DNA of 64,000 bases from contig JAGCSR010000043.1 of NCBI GenBank assembly GCA_017964005.1, positions 59,859-123,858 of the forward strand, given 5' to 3'. This DNA comes from Clostridiales bacterium (GTDB lineage: Bacteria; Bacillota; Clostridia; Saccharofermentanales; Saccharofermentanaceae). Each line of letters opens with the position of its first letter. Positions within the stretch are counted from its first letter, which is position 1. Both the position numbers and the translations under genes were made by a program. This document shows, piece by piece, positions 24,486 through 34,513 of this stretch. Under the pieces are notes generated by a model. It did not search any database, had not been told where the DNA came from, and worked only from the letters and a program-made list of their open reading frames with translations.

Positions 24486-26078
24486 CTATATGTGATCGTG
24501 CAATGTCTTACGGACGCTGCCTGCTCCGCCAAGCATCCCGCGGAGCAAGGTCTTGATCTTGTCGCCCAGGCCGGCCTCGATGAGGTCTGTTGCAAAGATC
24601 AGGGAGTTGCGAAGTATGGGGTCTGCCGCATCGCCTAAGGTGTCAGGATCGTTCCACTTAACGTCCTTGAGGTGTTCCTGGAGTTCGGCAAGCATCGGGT
24701 CTGAACTCAATTCGATCGGATCACCCTTATCGTCAACTGCAAGAAGATAACGGATCCATGCTGCGATGACAAGAGGGATGCATTCCAATGAAGCAACATC
24801 AAGATCCGGATCTTCAATATAGGACTTGATCGTCTCGCCGAACCTTATGGGGAGCTTCAGCGATGTATCGGTTGCGATCCTCTGGGGAGTGTCCGGGATA
24901 TAGGGGTTCGGAAGTCTCTCGTTGATGACTTCGCTTATGAACGCGGAAGGTGAGATTATTCCGGGGTCGGTAACTACGGGCATCGCTTCGTCGTATCCGA
25001 GCCTGGTGATGAGAGCGAGAAGATCCGGGTCCTTCATCTCGTCCGAGATCTTGTTATATCCTGTGAGACATCCGAAAACCGCAAGGGCTGTATGAAGAGG
25101 ATTAAGACATGTCGTGACCTTCATCTTCTCCACTTTATTTACGGTGTCGCGGTCGGTCATGTAAACGCCTGCCGCTTCAAGCTTTGGGCGCCCCTGAGGA
25201 AACAGGTCTTCTACTACCAGATACTGAGGGATCTCGGCATTGACGAAGGGCGCGATATAAGTTCCTTTGGATGTCGTGACCGGAGCCATGCCATCAATGC
25301 CGAGGGCTTCTATCTTTTCTTGTACTCCGCTGTCGGGACGGGGAGTGATCTTATCGATCATGGAGAGAGGGAAAGATACATTCTCACAGATCCAGTTGAT
25401 GAATTCTTCTCCGACATGACCCTGCTCATGCCATTCTGATGCGATGGTCAGGATACTGTCCTTGAGCTTGTCTCCGTTATGGCTGCAGTTGTCCATGCTT
25501 ACGAGGGCAACGGGTCTGCCGCAGTCTTTGTATCTTTCGAAGAGCAGGGCGCATACCCGGCTCATGGCATGGACACACTTACCGGGACCGTTGGTGATGT
25601 CGCTCTTTACGATATCAAGATAATCTCCGTCCAAACCCTTGAGCGCATATCCTTTCTCCGTTATGGTGAAGCTCATCATCTGAAGGGAAGGAGCGATTGC
25701 GATCTTCCCGAGGGAGCCGTCGTTCGTCACGCCGTTGACCGATCCTGCGACGGATGCGATAACTCTGAGATCGATATTGCCGTCGGCGCGCATGCCCGCT
25801 GCGAGTGTCAGGTTATCGTGGGGTTTATAGATGTCATCGATTATCTGCCCGTCGAAAAGGTCGGCTGCGATGATCCCCCGGTCGATAAGACCTGCGTTGA
25901 GGAGGTCTTCTGCGATCCCCGCGATGAAGATCCTGAAGATATTGCCGGCGCCGAAATGAAGCCACAAAGGTTCTTTCATTGTCGCTTCGATCATGCTGCC
26001 GATATCATATGAAGGGACTTTGACCGGAAGTCCTTCGAAGGCGCCGCTTTGTAAAGATCTTAGATCCAGTGTTGCCAT
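24486..26078 (-). CDS. uxuB: Mannitol dehydrogenase family oxidoreductase, probable fructuronate reductase
   Basis: This 530-residue protein has the length and motifs of the long-chain mannitol dehydrogenase family: an N-terminal GAGNIFRIFIAGIAEDLL nucleotide-binding loop, VSMDNCSHNGDKL and, later, KVTTCLNPLHTALAV with the catalytic Lys/Asn/His region. Fructuronate reductases convert D-fructuronate to D-mannonate with NADH. Six bases separate it from the mannonate dehydratase gene, which takes the next step, and glucuronate isomerase is nearby; this context supports UxuB over mannitol dehydrogenase. It is somewhat longer than E. coli UxuB. AGAAGG precedes the ATG. Confidence 0.85.
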   Translation of the reverse strand: MATLDLRSLQSGAFEGLPVKVPSYDIGSMIEATMKEPLWLHFGAGNIFRIFIAGIAEDLLNAGLIDRGIIAADLFDGQIIDDIYKPHDNLTLAAGMRADGNIDLRVIASVAGSVNGVTNDGSLGKIAIAPSLQMMSFTITEKGYALKGLDGDYLDIVKSDITNGPGKCVHAMSRVCALLFERYKDCGRPVALVSMDNCSHNGDKLKDSILTIASEWHEQGHVGEEFINWICENVSFPLSMIDKITPRPDSGVQEKIEALGIDGMAPVTTSKGTYIAPFVNAEIPQYLVVEDLFPQGRPKLEAAGVYMTDRDTVNKVEKMKVTTCLNPLHTALAVFGCLTGYNKISDEMKDPDLLALITRLGYDEAMPVVTDPGIISPSAFISEVINERLPNPYIPDTPQRIATDTSLKLPIRFGETIKSYIEDPDLDVASLECIPLVIAAWIRYLLAVDDKGDPIELSSDPMLAELQEHLKDVKWNDPDTLGDAADPILRNSLIFATDLIEAGLGDKIKTLLRGMLGGAGSVRKTLHDHI

Positions 26079-26083
26079 CTGTG

Positions 26084-27154
26084 TTACACCTTCTGTTTGG
26101 AACAGGCTTCCCAGAGTCCCGTGATGTAAGCTGCGCCCAGAGCCCTGTCGTAAAGACCGTACCCCGGACGGCTCTCTTCATCCCAGATCTTGCGGCCGTG
26201 ATCAGGTCTTATGTATCCGTCGAAACCTGCGGACTGTAAAGCAAGAACGATCTCATACATATCGAGGTCGCCGCAGTCTGAAGGATGAGCGCTCTCGTGG
26301 AAATCCGTATCCGATGTGTGTTTGATGTTGCGAAGATGTACGAAAGGGATCCTTCCTTCCGATGCGAACTCTTTTGCAATAGCAGCAACATCGTTGCCGC
26401 GGTTCGCGCCAAGGCTTCCGGTGCAAAGTGTAAGTCCGTTCCTTTTGCTGTTGTTGAGGTCGAGATATCTTCTGATCGAGTCTTTGCAGTTTACGACTTT
26501 AGGGAGATTAAAGAGCGGGAACGGAGGATCGTCAGGGTGAACGCCGAAGTCCATGTCCAGTTCTTCCGCGTAAGGCATTATCGCGTCGAGAAAATATTTG
26601 ATGTTGGAGAAATATTCGTCCTGTGATACGTTCTGATAGAATTCGATATCTTCCGCCATCTTGCCGAACCGTTCGGGCTCCCAGCCGGGCAAAGAGAAAT
26701 CTCCGGATCCCCGCATCATGGAATCGAGCATGTTGTCGAGAGTCAGTTTTTTCGCGGCATCGTGTGAGTATGCCATGGCAAAGGACCCGTCTTCCAAAGG
26801 AAGGAAGAGGTCTGATCTGAACCAGTCCAATACCGGCATGAAGTTATAGCAGACACACTTTACTCCCGCTTCGGCAAGGTTCTTCATTGTCTCGATGTAG
26901 TTTGCGATCAGCATGTCGCGGGAGGGCAGGCCTTTCTTGATATCCTCATGGACATTGATGCTCTCGATGACTTCCATCTCAAGACCGGCCGCACGGATCT
27001 CATTCCTTAATGCATAAACACGCTCCTTTGGCCAGACTTCACCTGCGGGGATGTCGGGAAGGAATGTTGCGACGCCTGAGACTTTGGGAATCTGTCTTAT
27101 CTGATCCAGCGTTACGGTGTCCCCGTCGGGGAACCATCTTATGACCATCTTCAT
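26084..27154 (-). CDS. uxuA: Mannonate dehydratase
   Basis: The 356-residue product starts MKMVIRWFPDGDTVTLDQIRQI, typical of UxuA, and keeps CYNFMPVLDWFRSDL, FGVHPDDPP, GSLGANRGNDV, FVHLRNIK and RPDHGRK, which carry metal-binding His/Cys/Asp residues. It dehydrates D-mannonate to 2-keto-3-deoxygluconate in the cytosol, feeding KdgK and Eda encoded at 32.8-34.5 kb. An ATG six bases inside (27148) is an alternative start. It is the first gene of the operon with uxuB and diverges from the esterase-GH115 operon. Confidence 0.93.
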   Translation of the reverse strand: MKMVIRWFPDGDTVTLDQIRQIPKVSGVATFLPDIPAGEVWPKERVYALRNEIRAAGLEMEVIESINVHEDIKKGLPSRDMLIANYIETMKNLAEAGVKCVCYNFMPVLDWFRSDLFLPLEDGSFAMAYSHDAAKKLTLDNMLDSMMRGSGDFSLPGWEPERFGKMAEDIEFYQNVSQDEYFSNIKYFLDAIMPYAEELDMDFGVHPDDPPFPLFNLPKVVNCKDSIRRYLDLNNSKRNGLTLCTGSLGANRGNDVAAIAKEFASEGRIPFVHLRNIKHTSDTDFHESAHPSDCGDLDMYEIVLALQSAGFDGYIRPDHGRKIWDEESRPGYGLYDRALGAAYITGLWEACSKQKV

Positions 27155-27268
27155 GTCGGATACCAGCCTTTTTTTCGAAAATACGAGATTAGGATACTAG
27201 TTTGTGGGTATATGGTCAATCGAATATTGTATAATCAGGATGCATATTAATTTGCGAGGAGAGCGAAT

Positions 27269-28795
27269 ATGAAACTGGCCGGAATTTTCAGCGATCGGAT
27301 GATCCTGCAAAGGAATAAGGAAAACCACATTTGGGGCAGCGATGATGCCGATACCGTTACAGTTACTGTAGACAAAGACAGGTATGAGGGCAAGGTTATT
27401 GACGGCAGGTTCGATATAGTGATACCGCCACACGATGCTGTGAAGGATATAGACATCACTGTTGAAGGAAGCAGTAAGGTTATATTGCATGAAGTATGCT
27501 TCGGCGATGTTTTCATGCTGGCAGGACAGTCCAATATGGAACTTCCGGTGTACCGCACACTGGATGTGACCCGGGATATAGTTGATGCCGCAGACTATTC
27601 CTACATAAGGCAGTACAGGCTGGTTCCGGATAACGACTATAAGCCGATGGAAGATTATAAGCTTTCGGAAGATCCCTGGATCCGCGCGGTGCCGGGTGAG
27701 ATCGACGAGATGTCGGCTCTCGGATTCTTTACATTCAGGCATATCTATGAGAAGACAGATATTCCGGTCGGGCTGATACTTAATGCTCAGGGCGGCGCAA
27801 CTATCGAAGCCTGGATGAGAAGAGAAGATCTGGAAGACTGCTGCGATGAACTTAACCTGATAGAAGAGAACTGGGGAGAAGGATATCTGCCCGCCAAGGT
27901 CACGGCCCAGTATGAAGACGGTGAGAGATGGAAGGACAGAGCAAGGATCTTTGATGCAGATGAATATGCAAGATCCGTTCCTTCGGATGCCTTAGATGTT
28001 CAGGTGCCCGGAATGTACCGGGATCTTACGGGGTGTTCCTGGTTCTATAAGGAATTTACTTTGACAGAGGATGTTAAGTCAGACAGCGCATTCTTATATC
28101 TCGGTGAACTTGTCGATATGGATGTTACATATATCAACGGGCAGCAGGTGGGTACAACAGGATATCTTTATCCTCCGCGCAAATATCCCTTCGAAGCGTC
28201 CGTTCTCCGCAAAGGCAAAAATCTCATTGCCGTAAGGCTCATTACCCAAAGGGACTGCGGAGGCTTCATGCCCGAGCATCCTTACTACATCGAGGTTGAC
28301 GGGAAGAAGACGGATCTTCGCGGATCCTGGAAGACGGTAAGGGAATCTTCAACTGATAAAGATGCTGATGTCAGGATGATGGTAATGTATCCGGTTGTCC
28401 TTTACAACAGTGCGGTCAAGACTCTTGAGGGGATCGGCATCAGGGCGTTCTTCTGGTATCAGGGTGAATCCAACTGTCTGAATGCTGACAATTATAATCT
28501 GAAGTTTACGAGGATGATCGCAAGCTGGCGTGAGATATTCGGGAATGATGTTCCTGTAGTCGCGACCATAATGCCCGATTATATAAACCCCGAATCGGAG
28601 GATGTGTCCTTCGTTCCTCCCGAATGGAGAAATATGCAGATGCTGCAGTCCGAAGCCCCGAAGATCGTGGATAACTGTTATGTAGTGGACGGGTCGGATC
28701 TGGGAGAGCCCTATGAACTCCATCCTCAGCGCAAGGCTGAACTGGGCGACCGGGCGGCCATAGTATTCTCGGAGGTTCTCGGTATCGATGGGTAA
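27269..28795 (+). CDS. SASA-type carbohydrate acetylesterase (sialate O-acetylesterase family)
   Basis: The 508-residue protein has the SGNH-like esterase motifs of the SASA family: MLAGQSNMELP with the nucleophile Ser near residue 90, FFWYQGESNC near 393, and a C-terminal LHPQRKAELGDRAA with the catalytic His. A jelly-roll insert (about 255-355) resembles the beta-galactosidase-like domain often present. There is no signal peptide, so it is cytosolic. Coupling to GH115 and the glucuronate genes suggests it removes acetyl groups from xylan-derived oligosaccharides rather than from sialic acid. GAGGAG precedes the ATG. Confidence 0.88.
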   Translation: MKLAGIFSDRMILQRNKENHIWGSDDADTVTVTVDKDRYEGKVIDGRFDIVIPPHDAVKDIDITVEGSSKVILHEVCFGDVFMLAGQSNMELPVYRTLDVTRDIVDAADYSYIRQYRLVPDNDYKPMEDYKLSEDPWIRAVPGEIDEMSALGFFTFRHIYEKTDIPVGLILNAQGGATIEAWMRREDLEDCCDELNLIEENWGEGYLPAKVTAQYEDGERWKDRARIFDADEYARSVPSDALDVQVPGMYRDLTGCSWFYKEFTLTEDVKSDSAFLYLGELVDMDVTYINGQQVGTTGYLYPPRKYPFEASVLRKGKNLIAVRLITQRDCGGFMPEHPYYIEVDGKKTDLRGSWKTVRESSTDKDADVRMMVMYPVVLYNSAVKTLEGIGIRAFFWYQGESNCLNADNYNLKFTRMIASWREIFGNDVPVVATIMPDYINPESEDVSFVPPEWRNMQMLQSEAPKIVDNCYVVDGSDLGEPYELHPQRKAELGDRAAIVFSEVLGIDG

Positions 28796-31328
28796 ACTCA
28801 GACTTGTTAAAGGATCTTCCGGCGTTACGGTCCTCGTAAGCGGGAAGGATAAAGGAGTAACGATGATCGCCCAGACCCTGGTCGATGATATCGTCAGGAT
28901 CGCAGATCCCCTGAGAGGTTCCGTCCGCGTATTAAGAAGTCCCGGCTGCGATGCTGCAGGATCTTCGAATTCCGCGGTCATAATCGTTGCGGGTATACTC
29001 GGAGAAAGTGAAGTCTATGACGGTTTCGCAGAACTTTTCCCCGAAGCGTGCGGCGCGATAAAAGGGAAGAGGGAATGTTACTTTATAAGGTGCGGGAAGA
29101 ATGAACTTTTCGGTGATGCGGATGTGATATATGTGTTCGGTTCCGATAAGGTCGGATGCGAATACGGACTGTTGTATCTGTCGGAGAAGGCGGGAGTTTC
29201 ACCCTGGCATTACTGGGCGGATGTTATTCCGGAGAAGAAGGAAGAGATCCTGCTGGATGCCAAGGACCTTAATGTGATATCCCGTGAGCCTTCTGTCGAG
29301 TACCGCGGATTCTTCCTTAACGACGAGTGGCCGTCTCTGGGAACATGGGTTACCAATACTTTCGGAAGGTTCGACGAGAACTTCTATAAGACAGTATTCG
29401 ATCTTCTGCTCCGCCTCCGCGGTAATTTCCTGTGGCCTGCAATGTGGGCGGAAGTATTTGCGGAAGACGGCACTTCATATCCCCAGGCTTCGGCGGATCT
29501 TGCAACGGACCTCGGGATCACTATGGGAACATCCCACCATGAGCCGCTGTTCCGCGCAGGAGAGGAATTCTCATATCTCATGACAGACAGCAATGATGTA
29601 GGATACGGCAAGGACTGGAGTTACTACACCAACGCCCGGGGGATATATAAGTTCTGGGAGGATGGTGTTAAGCGCGACCGTGACCACAAGGCACTTGTTA
29701 CCATCGGCATGCGGGGTGAGCGTGACAGTCTCCTTCTCGGAGAAAATGCCACAATGAAAGACAATGTGGACCTTCTCAAGAAAGCCATAACCGACCAAAA
29801 GAAGATACTTGCGGATAACGGCCTTGCCGGCGCGACGAAGGTGCTGGCGCTCTATAAGGAAGTTGAAGATTACTACTACGGAGATAAAGATACCGAAGGA
29901 CTTTGCAGTTGGAGCGAGCTCGACGATACTTTGCTCCTTCTGTCTGATGATAACTTCGGCAACTTAAGATCCGTTCCCGATCCTTCGACGCGTAACCGGA
30001 AAGCTGGTTGGGGGATATATTATCACCTCGATTATCACGGCGATCCCATCTCCTACGAGTGGGTTAATTCCACGCCGGTCGCCAAGGTCCGCGACCAGCT
30101 GACCCGCGCTTACGGATACGGGATCAGGAGATTATGGATAGTCAATGTCGGAGATCTTCGTCCTGTGGAATTGCCTCTTAATTACTTCATGGATCTTGCA
30201 TATGACATCGACAGGTTCGGCAAGCCGAATACGACATTCGAATATATGAGAGACTGGACTGCAAAACAGTTCCCCGGCCTGAGCGATGAACTTGTTGATA
30301 GAACCTGCGCGCTTTTGGATTCCTATACGAGATTTAACGGCGACAGAAGGCCTGAAGCAACCCATCCCGATACATTCTCTTTTGTTCAGGATGAAGAGGC
30401 TCTTGCTGAATTGGAGCGGAGCAGGAAGTTATATTCCGAAGCTGTCTCTCTTGATCTTGAGATACCGGAAGAATACCATGACAGATTCTACGGCCTTGTT
30501 GAATTCCCTGCGAAGGCATCCGCGAATCTCCGTAAGATGATGATACTTGCCGGAGCATACGATATAGCATCTGCCCGTGGCCTTGCCGTTGCCAACAGGC
30601 TCAAGGATGAGATCGATTACTGCGTTGCTCTCGATAAAGAACTGGTGAACCGCTATAACGAAGAGATGTCCGGCGGCAAGTGGAGAGGCATGATGGGATC
30701 CAAACATGTGGACTTCAAACACTGGAACGATGAGGAATCCTGTTATCCCGCTCCTTCTTATATCGAAGCCGGAACCGGTGATGACATACCGATCGACTCT
30801 TTCCTTAAGAGCCTGTCACAAAAGCACGGCAAAGACGTAACTGTCCTTACCGCAGATGAATTTATATCATGTTCTTCGGAAGAAGACTGGCTGATCCTGC
30901 AAGACTACGGCAGGAGCGGAGTGTCTGTAACCTGTGCATCTCTTATCGAAGATATTGATGACATGAAGTCTTCTCCCTGGATCGAATTCGGATTCGATGT
31001 TCCGTCTGAAGGTGAATATAAGATCATGTTCTTCACGGCGCCTTCCAATAATCCGTACAAGGGTAAGGGGTTAAGGTTCGGATATGCTGTCGATGCAAAT
31101 CAGCCTGTTGCTGTGGACACGTTGCCTGAAGGATATATGGCAGGATACGGTTCGGATAAGGAATGGTGCCGGGGCGTGCTGGATAATGCCCGCCGCACGA
31201 CAGTACCGGTGACGCTTGATGCAGGTCACCACACTCTGCGGTTCTTCCATCTTGACGCAGGCATGATATTGCAAAAGATAGATATCGGTCTATCTGAATC
31301 TGTGTGCTTCTACGGGTATAGAAAGTAA
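28788..31328 (+). CDS. GH115 alpha-glucuronidase
   Basis: The 846-residue protein carries the GH115 core EYRGFFLNDEWPSLGTW, LLRLRGNFLWPAMWAEVF and GTSHHEPL, with conserved acidic residues around the substrate. The C-terminal segment (about 690-846) looks like an added beta domain that binds glycan. GH115 enzymes remove (4-O-methyl)glucuronic acid from internal or terminal xylose residues. There is no signal peptide, so it should act on imported oligosaccharides, and the released glucuronate would be used by the neighbouring uxaC/uxuB/uxuA set. It starts inside the end of the esterase gene (8-bp overlap), so the two are coupled. Confidence 0.93.
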   Translation: MGKLRLVKGSSGVTVLVSGKDKGVTMIAQTLVDDIVRIADPLRGSVRVLRSPGCDAAGSSNSAVIIVAGILGESEVYDGFAELFPEACGAIKGKRECYFIRCGKNELFGDADVIYVFGSDKVGCEYGLLYLSEKAGVSPWHYWADVIPEKKEEILLDAKDLNVISREPSVEYRGFFLNDEWPSLGTWVTNTFGRFDENFYKTVFDLLLRLRGNFLWPAMWAEVFAEDGTSYPQASADLATDLGITMGTSHHEPLFRAGEEFSYLMTDSNDVGYGKDWSYYTNARGIYKFWEDGVKRDRDHKALVTIGMRGERDSLLLGENATMKDNVDLLKKAITDQKKILADNGLAGATKVLALYKEVEDYYYGDKDTEGLCSWSELDDTLLLLSDDNFGNLRSVPDPSTRNRKAGWGIYYHLDYHGDPISYEWVNSTPVAKVRDQLTRAYGYGIRRLWIVNVGDLRPVELPLNYFMDLAYDIDRFGKPNTTFEYMRDWTAKQFPGLSDELVDRTCALLDSYTRFNGDRRPEATHPDTFSFVQDEEALAELERSRKLYSEAVSLDLEIPEEYHDRFYGLVEFPAKASANLRKMMILAGAYDIASARGLAVANRLKDEIDYCVALDKELVNRYNEEMSGGKWRGMMGSKHVDFKHWNDEESCYPAPSYIEAGTGDDIPIDSFLKSLSQKHGKDVTVLTADEFISCSSEEDWLILQDYGRSGVSVTCASLIEDIDDMKSSPWIEFGFDVPSEGEYKIMFFTAPSNNPYKGKGLRFGYAVDANQPVAVDTLPEGYMAGYGSDKEWCRGVLDNARRTTVPVTLDAGHHTLRFFHLDAGMILQKIDIGLSESVCFYGYRK

Positions 31329-32729
31329 TCAGTTGAAATATCTTGCCGCGTTATCGTGGCAGACATTCCTGATTATCGTTTCCAGGGTTTTATCGTCATC
31401 AGGGAAGAGACCTTTGTTGACAGACTCTGCGAGCATGTTGCAGAGTATCCTTCTGAAGTATTCGTGCCTGGGGTAGGATGTGAAACTCCTTGAGTCAGTC
31501 AACATCCCGATGAAGCCCGGGAAGTAACTCTGCATGGCAAGGCTCTTCATCTGATCTTTCATGCCTTCTATGTTGTCGTTGAACCACCAGGCAGATCCGT
31601 GCTGGATCTTCATGACATCGGGACCCTGCTGGAAGCAGCCGATGAGAGTATCGATCTGTTCGTTCATGTTCGGGTCAAGGCTGTATATTATCATCTTTGG
31701 CAGAAGACCTTCTTTATCGAGGTTGCTCATGTATCTTGACAGGGTTGCCGTTGAATTAAAGTAACCGGTTATCGCATCGCATCCTATGTCCTTGCCGAGA
31801 GCATTAAAGAGTCTCTCGTTGTTGTCTCTTCTGCAAGCGAAATGAAGCTGCATCGTCCAGCCTGTCTTTGCGTATTCTTTTGCAAGGAAGATCATCATGG
31901 CGGGTTCAAAAGCTCCTGCTGAAATGCAGTTTATGCTGCCCCCTTCAAGCCTGCGCATAAACACTTCGCCGATGTCCTTATCAGATATGAAGATCGGGGG
32001 GATGTTTTCCATGCCGTGATCTGCAAGACGGCAGCCCATGGAATGAAAATATTCGATCCTTGAAACGAGAGCCGCCTTGAAGCTGTCTATGTCATTTATC
32101 TCTATGCCGCTTACGCGGGACAGTTCCTTTATGTATTCAAGATAGTCGGGTGATCCGATCTTAAGAGCTCTGTCGGGACGGAAGGTCGGAAGAACGCGCG
32201 TAGTGATCTTGCCATCTTCTTTGATCTTTTTGTGGAAACTGAGATCGTCCGCGGGGTCGTCAGTCGTGCACAGGAGTTCAACGTTTGAGACCTTCAGGAA
32301 ATAAGATGCGGTCATGTTCTTTTCGGAAAGCATTCGGGAAGTCTTATCCCAGATCTCTTCTGCGGTAGATTCGTTCAAAGGTTCGTAGATGTCAAAGTAT
32401 CTTGCAAGCTCCAATGCGGTCCAGTGATACAAAGGATTCCCCCACGCCATGCCGATAACCTTGGCCCATGCGAAGAATTTATCTTTGGCAGGAGCATTCC
32501 CTGTTATCAGTTCTTCATCGACGCCTGCGGCTCTCATGAGCCTCCACTTGTAGTGGTCGTGGGAAAGCCACAGGTCGGCCAGGTTATCGAATCTTATGTC
32601 TTCTGCGATATCGCACGGGGATAAGTGGCAGTGGTAATCGATTATGGGAAGATCTTTGGCATAGCCGTTATAGAGTTTTATCGCCTTATCTGATTCAAGC
32701 AGGAAATCGTCGGTTATAAAAGGGTTCAT
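31329..32729 (-). CDS. uxaC: Glucuronate isomerase (uronate isomerase)
   Basis: The 466-residue protein begins with the family pattern NPFITDDFLLESDKAIKLY, followed by the metal-dependent amidohydrolase-type motif PIIDYHCHLSP. LCTTDDPADDL, WTMQLHFACRRDNNERL and GMLTDSRSFTSYPRHEYF, all typical of UxaC, follow. It converts D-glucuronate to D-fructuronate (and galacturonate to tagaturonate). The stop lies directly against the GH115 stop on the other strand, with no spacer. GAGG sits 7 bp before the ATG. It makes the substrate for the UxuB homologue at 24.5-26.1 kb. Confidence 0.95.
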   Translation of the reverse strand: MNPFITDDFLLESDKAIKLYNGYAKDLPIIDYHCHLSPCDIAEDIRFDNLADLWLSHDHYKWRLMRAAGVDEELITGNAPAKDKFFAWAKVIGMAWGNPLYHWTALELARYFDIYEPLNESTAEEIWDKTSRMLSEKNMTASYFLKVSNVELLCTTDDPADDLSFHKKIKEDGKITTRVLPTFRPDRALKIGSPDYLEYIKELSRVSGIEINDIDSFKAALVSRIEYFHSMGCRLADHGMENIPPIFISDKDIGEVFMRRLEGGSINCISAGAFEPAMMIFLAKEYAKTGWTMQLHFACRRDNNERLFNALGKDIGCDAITGYFNSTATLSRYMSNLDKEGLLPKMIIYSLDPNMNEQIDTLIGCFQQGPDVMKIQHGSAWWFNDNIEGMKDQMKSLAMQSYFPGFIGMLTDSRSFTSYPRHEYFRRILCNMLAESVNKGLFPDDDKTLETIIRNVCHDNAARYFN

Positions 32730-32845
32730 ATCAAGACCTCACAGGTATGTTCTGTTATTGTAAAAAATACTACATCGCAGTCATTAAAGCAAATCGAAAT
32801 GTGATAGAATGATAAGGCAAAAACTGATGGAGGGGACAACACTGA

Positions 32846-33490
32846 ATGGATTTTTTCGACAAGGTTTCAGAGGGGCAGATCGTGCCCGTGGTTGTGATAG
32901 ATGATGCACGCAATGCAGTGCCCTGTGCAAAGGCTCTTCTGGAAGGCGGCATCGTTTTCATGGAGATAACCATGAGGACTACCTGTGCTCTTGATGCGAT
33001 AAAGGAAGTCGTGTCGAATGTTCCCGGCATCACGGTCGGAGCGGGAACTGTATTATCAGTTGATAACGCGAAAAGCGCAATCGCCTGCGGGGCTTCATTC
33101 ATCGTATCCCCCGGGTTCTCGGCGGAGGTTGCAGATCTTTGCGTTGCTGAAGGCATCCCTTATGTTCCGGGCTGTGTTACTCCCACCGAGATAATGGCTG
33201 CCGCCGCTAAAGGTCTTAATGTGGTCAAGTTCTTCCCCGCGAAGGTTTATGGCGGCAAGAGCGCGGTAAAAGAACTTGCGGGCGTGTTCAGGAACGTAAA
33301 GTTCCTTCCTACGGGCGGCATCAATACGGATAACCTCGAAGACTATATCGGAGAGCCGTATATCGCGGCTGTCGGAGGAAGCTGGGTATGTCCGTCAGAT
33401 ATGATAAGTGCAGGAGACTTTGCGGGTATTACCGCAAGGTCCCGTGAAGCTAAAGGTAAGATCAAGGCGGTAAAGGAGGGACGTTCATGA
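32846..33490 (+). CDS. eda: KDPG/KHG aldolase
   Basis: The 214-residue protein has the class I aldolase motifs of Eda: EITMRT with the catalytic Glu (about residue 42), [14 protein letters not shown], and NVVKFFPAK with the Schiff-base Lys near 131, then LPTGGIN for phosphate binding. It splits 2-keto-3-deoxy-6-phosphogluconate to pyruvate and glyceraldehyde-3-phosphate. A GGAGGGG precedes the ATG by a rather long 12 bp. It overlaps kdgK by 4 bp, so the two last steps of hexuronate breakdown are co-translated. Confidence 0.95.
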   Translation: MDFFDKVSEGQIVPVVVIDDARNAVPCAKALLEGGIVFMEITMRTTCALDAIKEVVSNVPGITVGAGTVLSVDNAKSAIACGASFIVSPGFSAEVADLCVAEGIPYVPGCVTPTEIMAAAAKGLNVVKFFPAKVYGGKSAVKELAGVFRNVKFLPTGGINTDNLEDYIGEPYIAAVGGSWVCPSDMISAGDFAGITARSREAKGKIKAVKEGRS

Positions 33491-34512
33491 AGGTTACTGC
33501 ACTCGGAGAGATAATGCTGAGGCTCAAGTCCCCCGGCAAGGAGAGATTCTTCCAAAGCCCCGCATTCGAAGCAACTTTCGGAGGCGGTGAAGCCAATGTT
33601 GCCGTATCCCTTGCAAACTACGGCATGGCAACAGATTTTGTAACAGTGTTACCGAACAATGTTATCGCCGATGAGTGCATCAGAGAGCTGGCAGGATTCG
33701 GAGTCGGGACCGGCAACATCATGCGCGGCGACGGCAGGATGGGTATCTACTATCTTGAGACCGGGTCGGGACCCAGGCCAAGCAAAGTAGTATATGACAG
33801 AGAATATTCTTCTTTAGCTTTAGCATCTGTCGATATGTACGATTGGGATACGATATTCTCTGATACTACCTGGTTACACATAACGGGCATTACTCCCGCG
33901 ATCTCACAAAAGGGAGCGGATGTCGCGCTCCGAGCTGTAACCGAAGCGAATATGAGAGGTATAACGGTATCGTGTGATCTCAACTACCGCAAGAACCTGT
34001 GGAAGTACGGTGTTGAAGCCAAAGAGGTAATGACTAAGATCGCTTCCATGACAGATGTCATCATCGCCAATGAGGAAGACTGCCAGAAGTCTCTTGGCAT
34101 TGCAGTCGATGTTGATGTTACCGCAGGAACAATAGATGACGATAAATATATGGAACTGACCGGCAAGGTGATGGAAGCTTATCCAAATGCCAAGATAGTT
34201 GCAGTCACTCTGCGCGAGAGTATCAGCGCGGACCATAACGGGTGGCGTGCCTGCATCAACGACGGCGAGGAATTCTATGTATCCCGGCGCTATGACATAA
34301 CCGATATCGTTGACCGTGTCGGCGGCGGGGATGCCTTCGCGGCAGGCCTGATCTACGGACTCAATACCTACGATTCAGATGAGAAGGCATTGGAGTTCGC
34401 AGTTGCGGCAAGCTGCCTGAAACATACGATACCGGGAGACTTCAACCGCGTCAGCGTTTCCGAAGTCGAGCGCCTCATGACAGGCGACGGATCGGGAAGG
34501 GTACAAAGATGA
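33487..34512 (+). CDS. kdgK: 2-dehydro-3-deoxygluconate kinase
   Basis: The 341-residue PfkB-family kinase shows the N-terminal [15 protein letters not shown] and [16 protein letters not shown] substrate loops found in KDG kinases. The catalytic motif [16 protein letters not shown] carries the Asp base. It phosphorylates KDG to KDPG, the substrate of the preceding aldolase. AAGGAGGG precedes the ATG, and translation is coupled by a 4-bp overlap with eda. The following esterase starts 1 bp after its stop. Confidence 0.93.
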   Translation: MKVTALGEIMLRLKSPGKERFFQSPAFEATFGGGEANVAVSLANYGMATDFVTVLPNNVIADECIRELAGFGVGTGNIMRGDGRMGIYYLETGSGPRPSKVVYDREYSSLALASVDMYDWDTIFSDTTWLHITGITPAISQKGADVALRAVTEANMRGITVSCDLNYRKNLWKYGVEAKEVMTKIASMTDVIIANEEDCQKSLGIAVDVDVTAGTIDDDKYMELTGKVMEAYPNAKIVAVTLRESISADHNGWRACINDGEEFYVSRRYDITDIVDRVGGGDAFAAGLIYGLNTYDSDEKALEFAVAASCLKHTIPGDFNRVSVSEVERLMTGDGSGRVQR

Positions 34513-34513
34513 T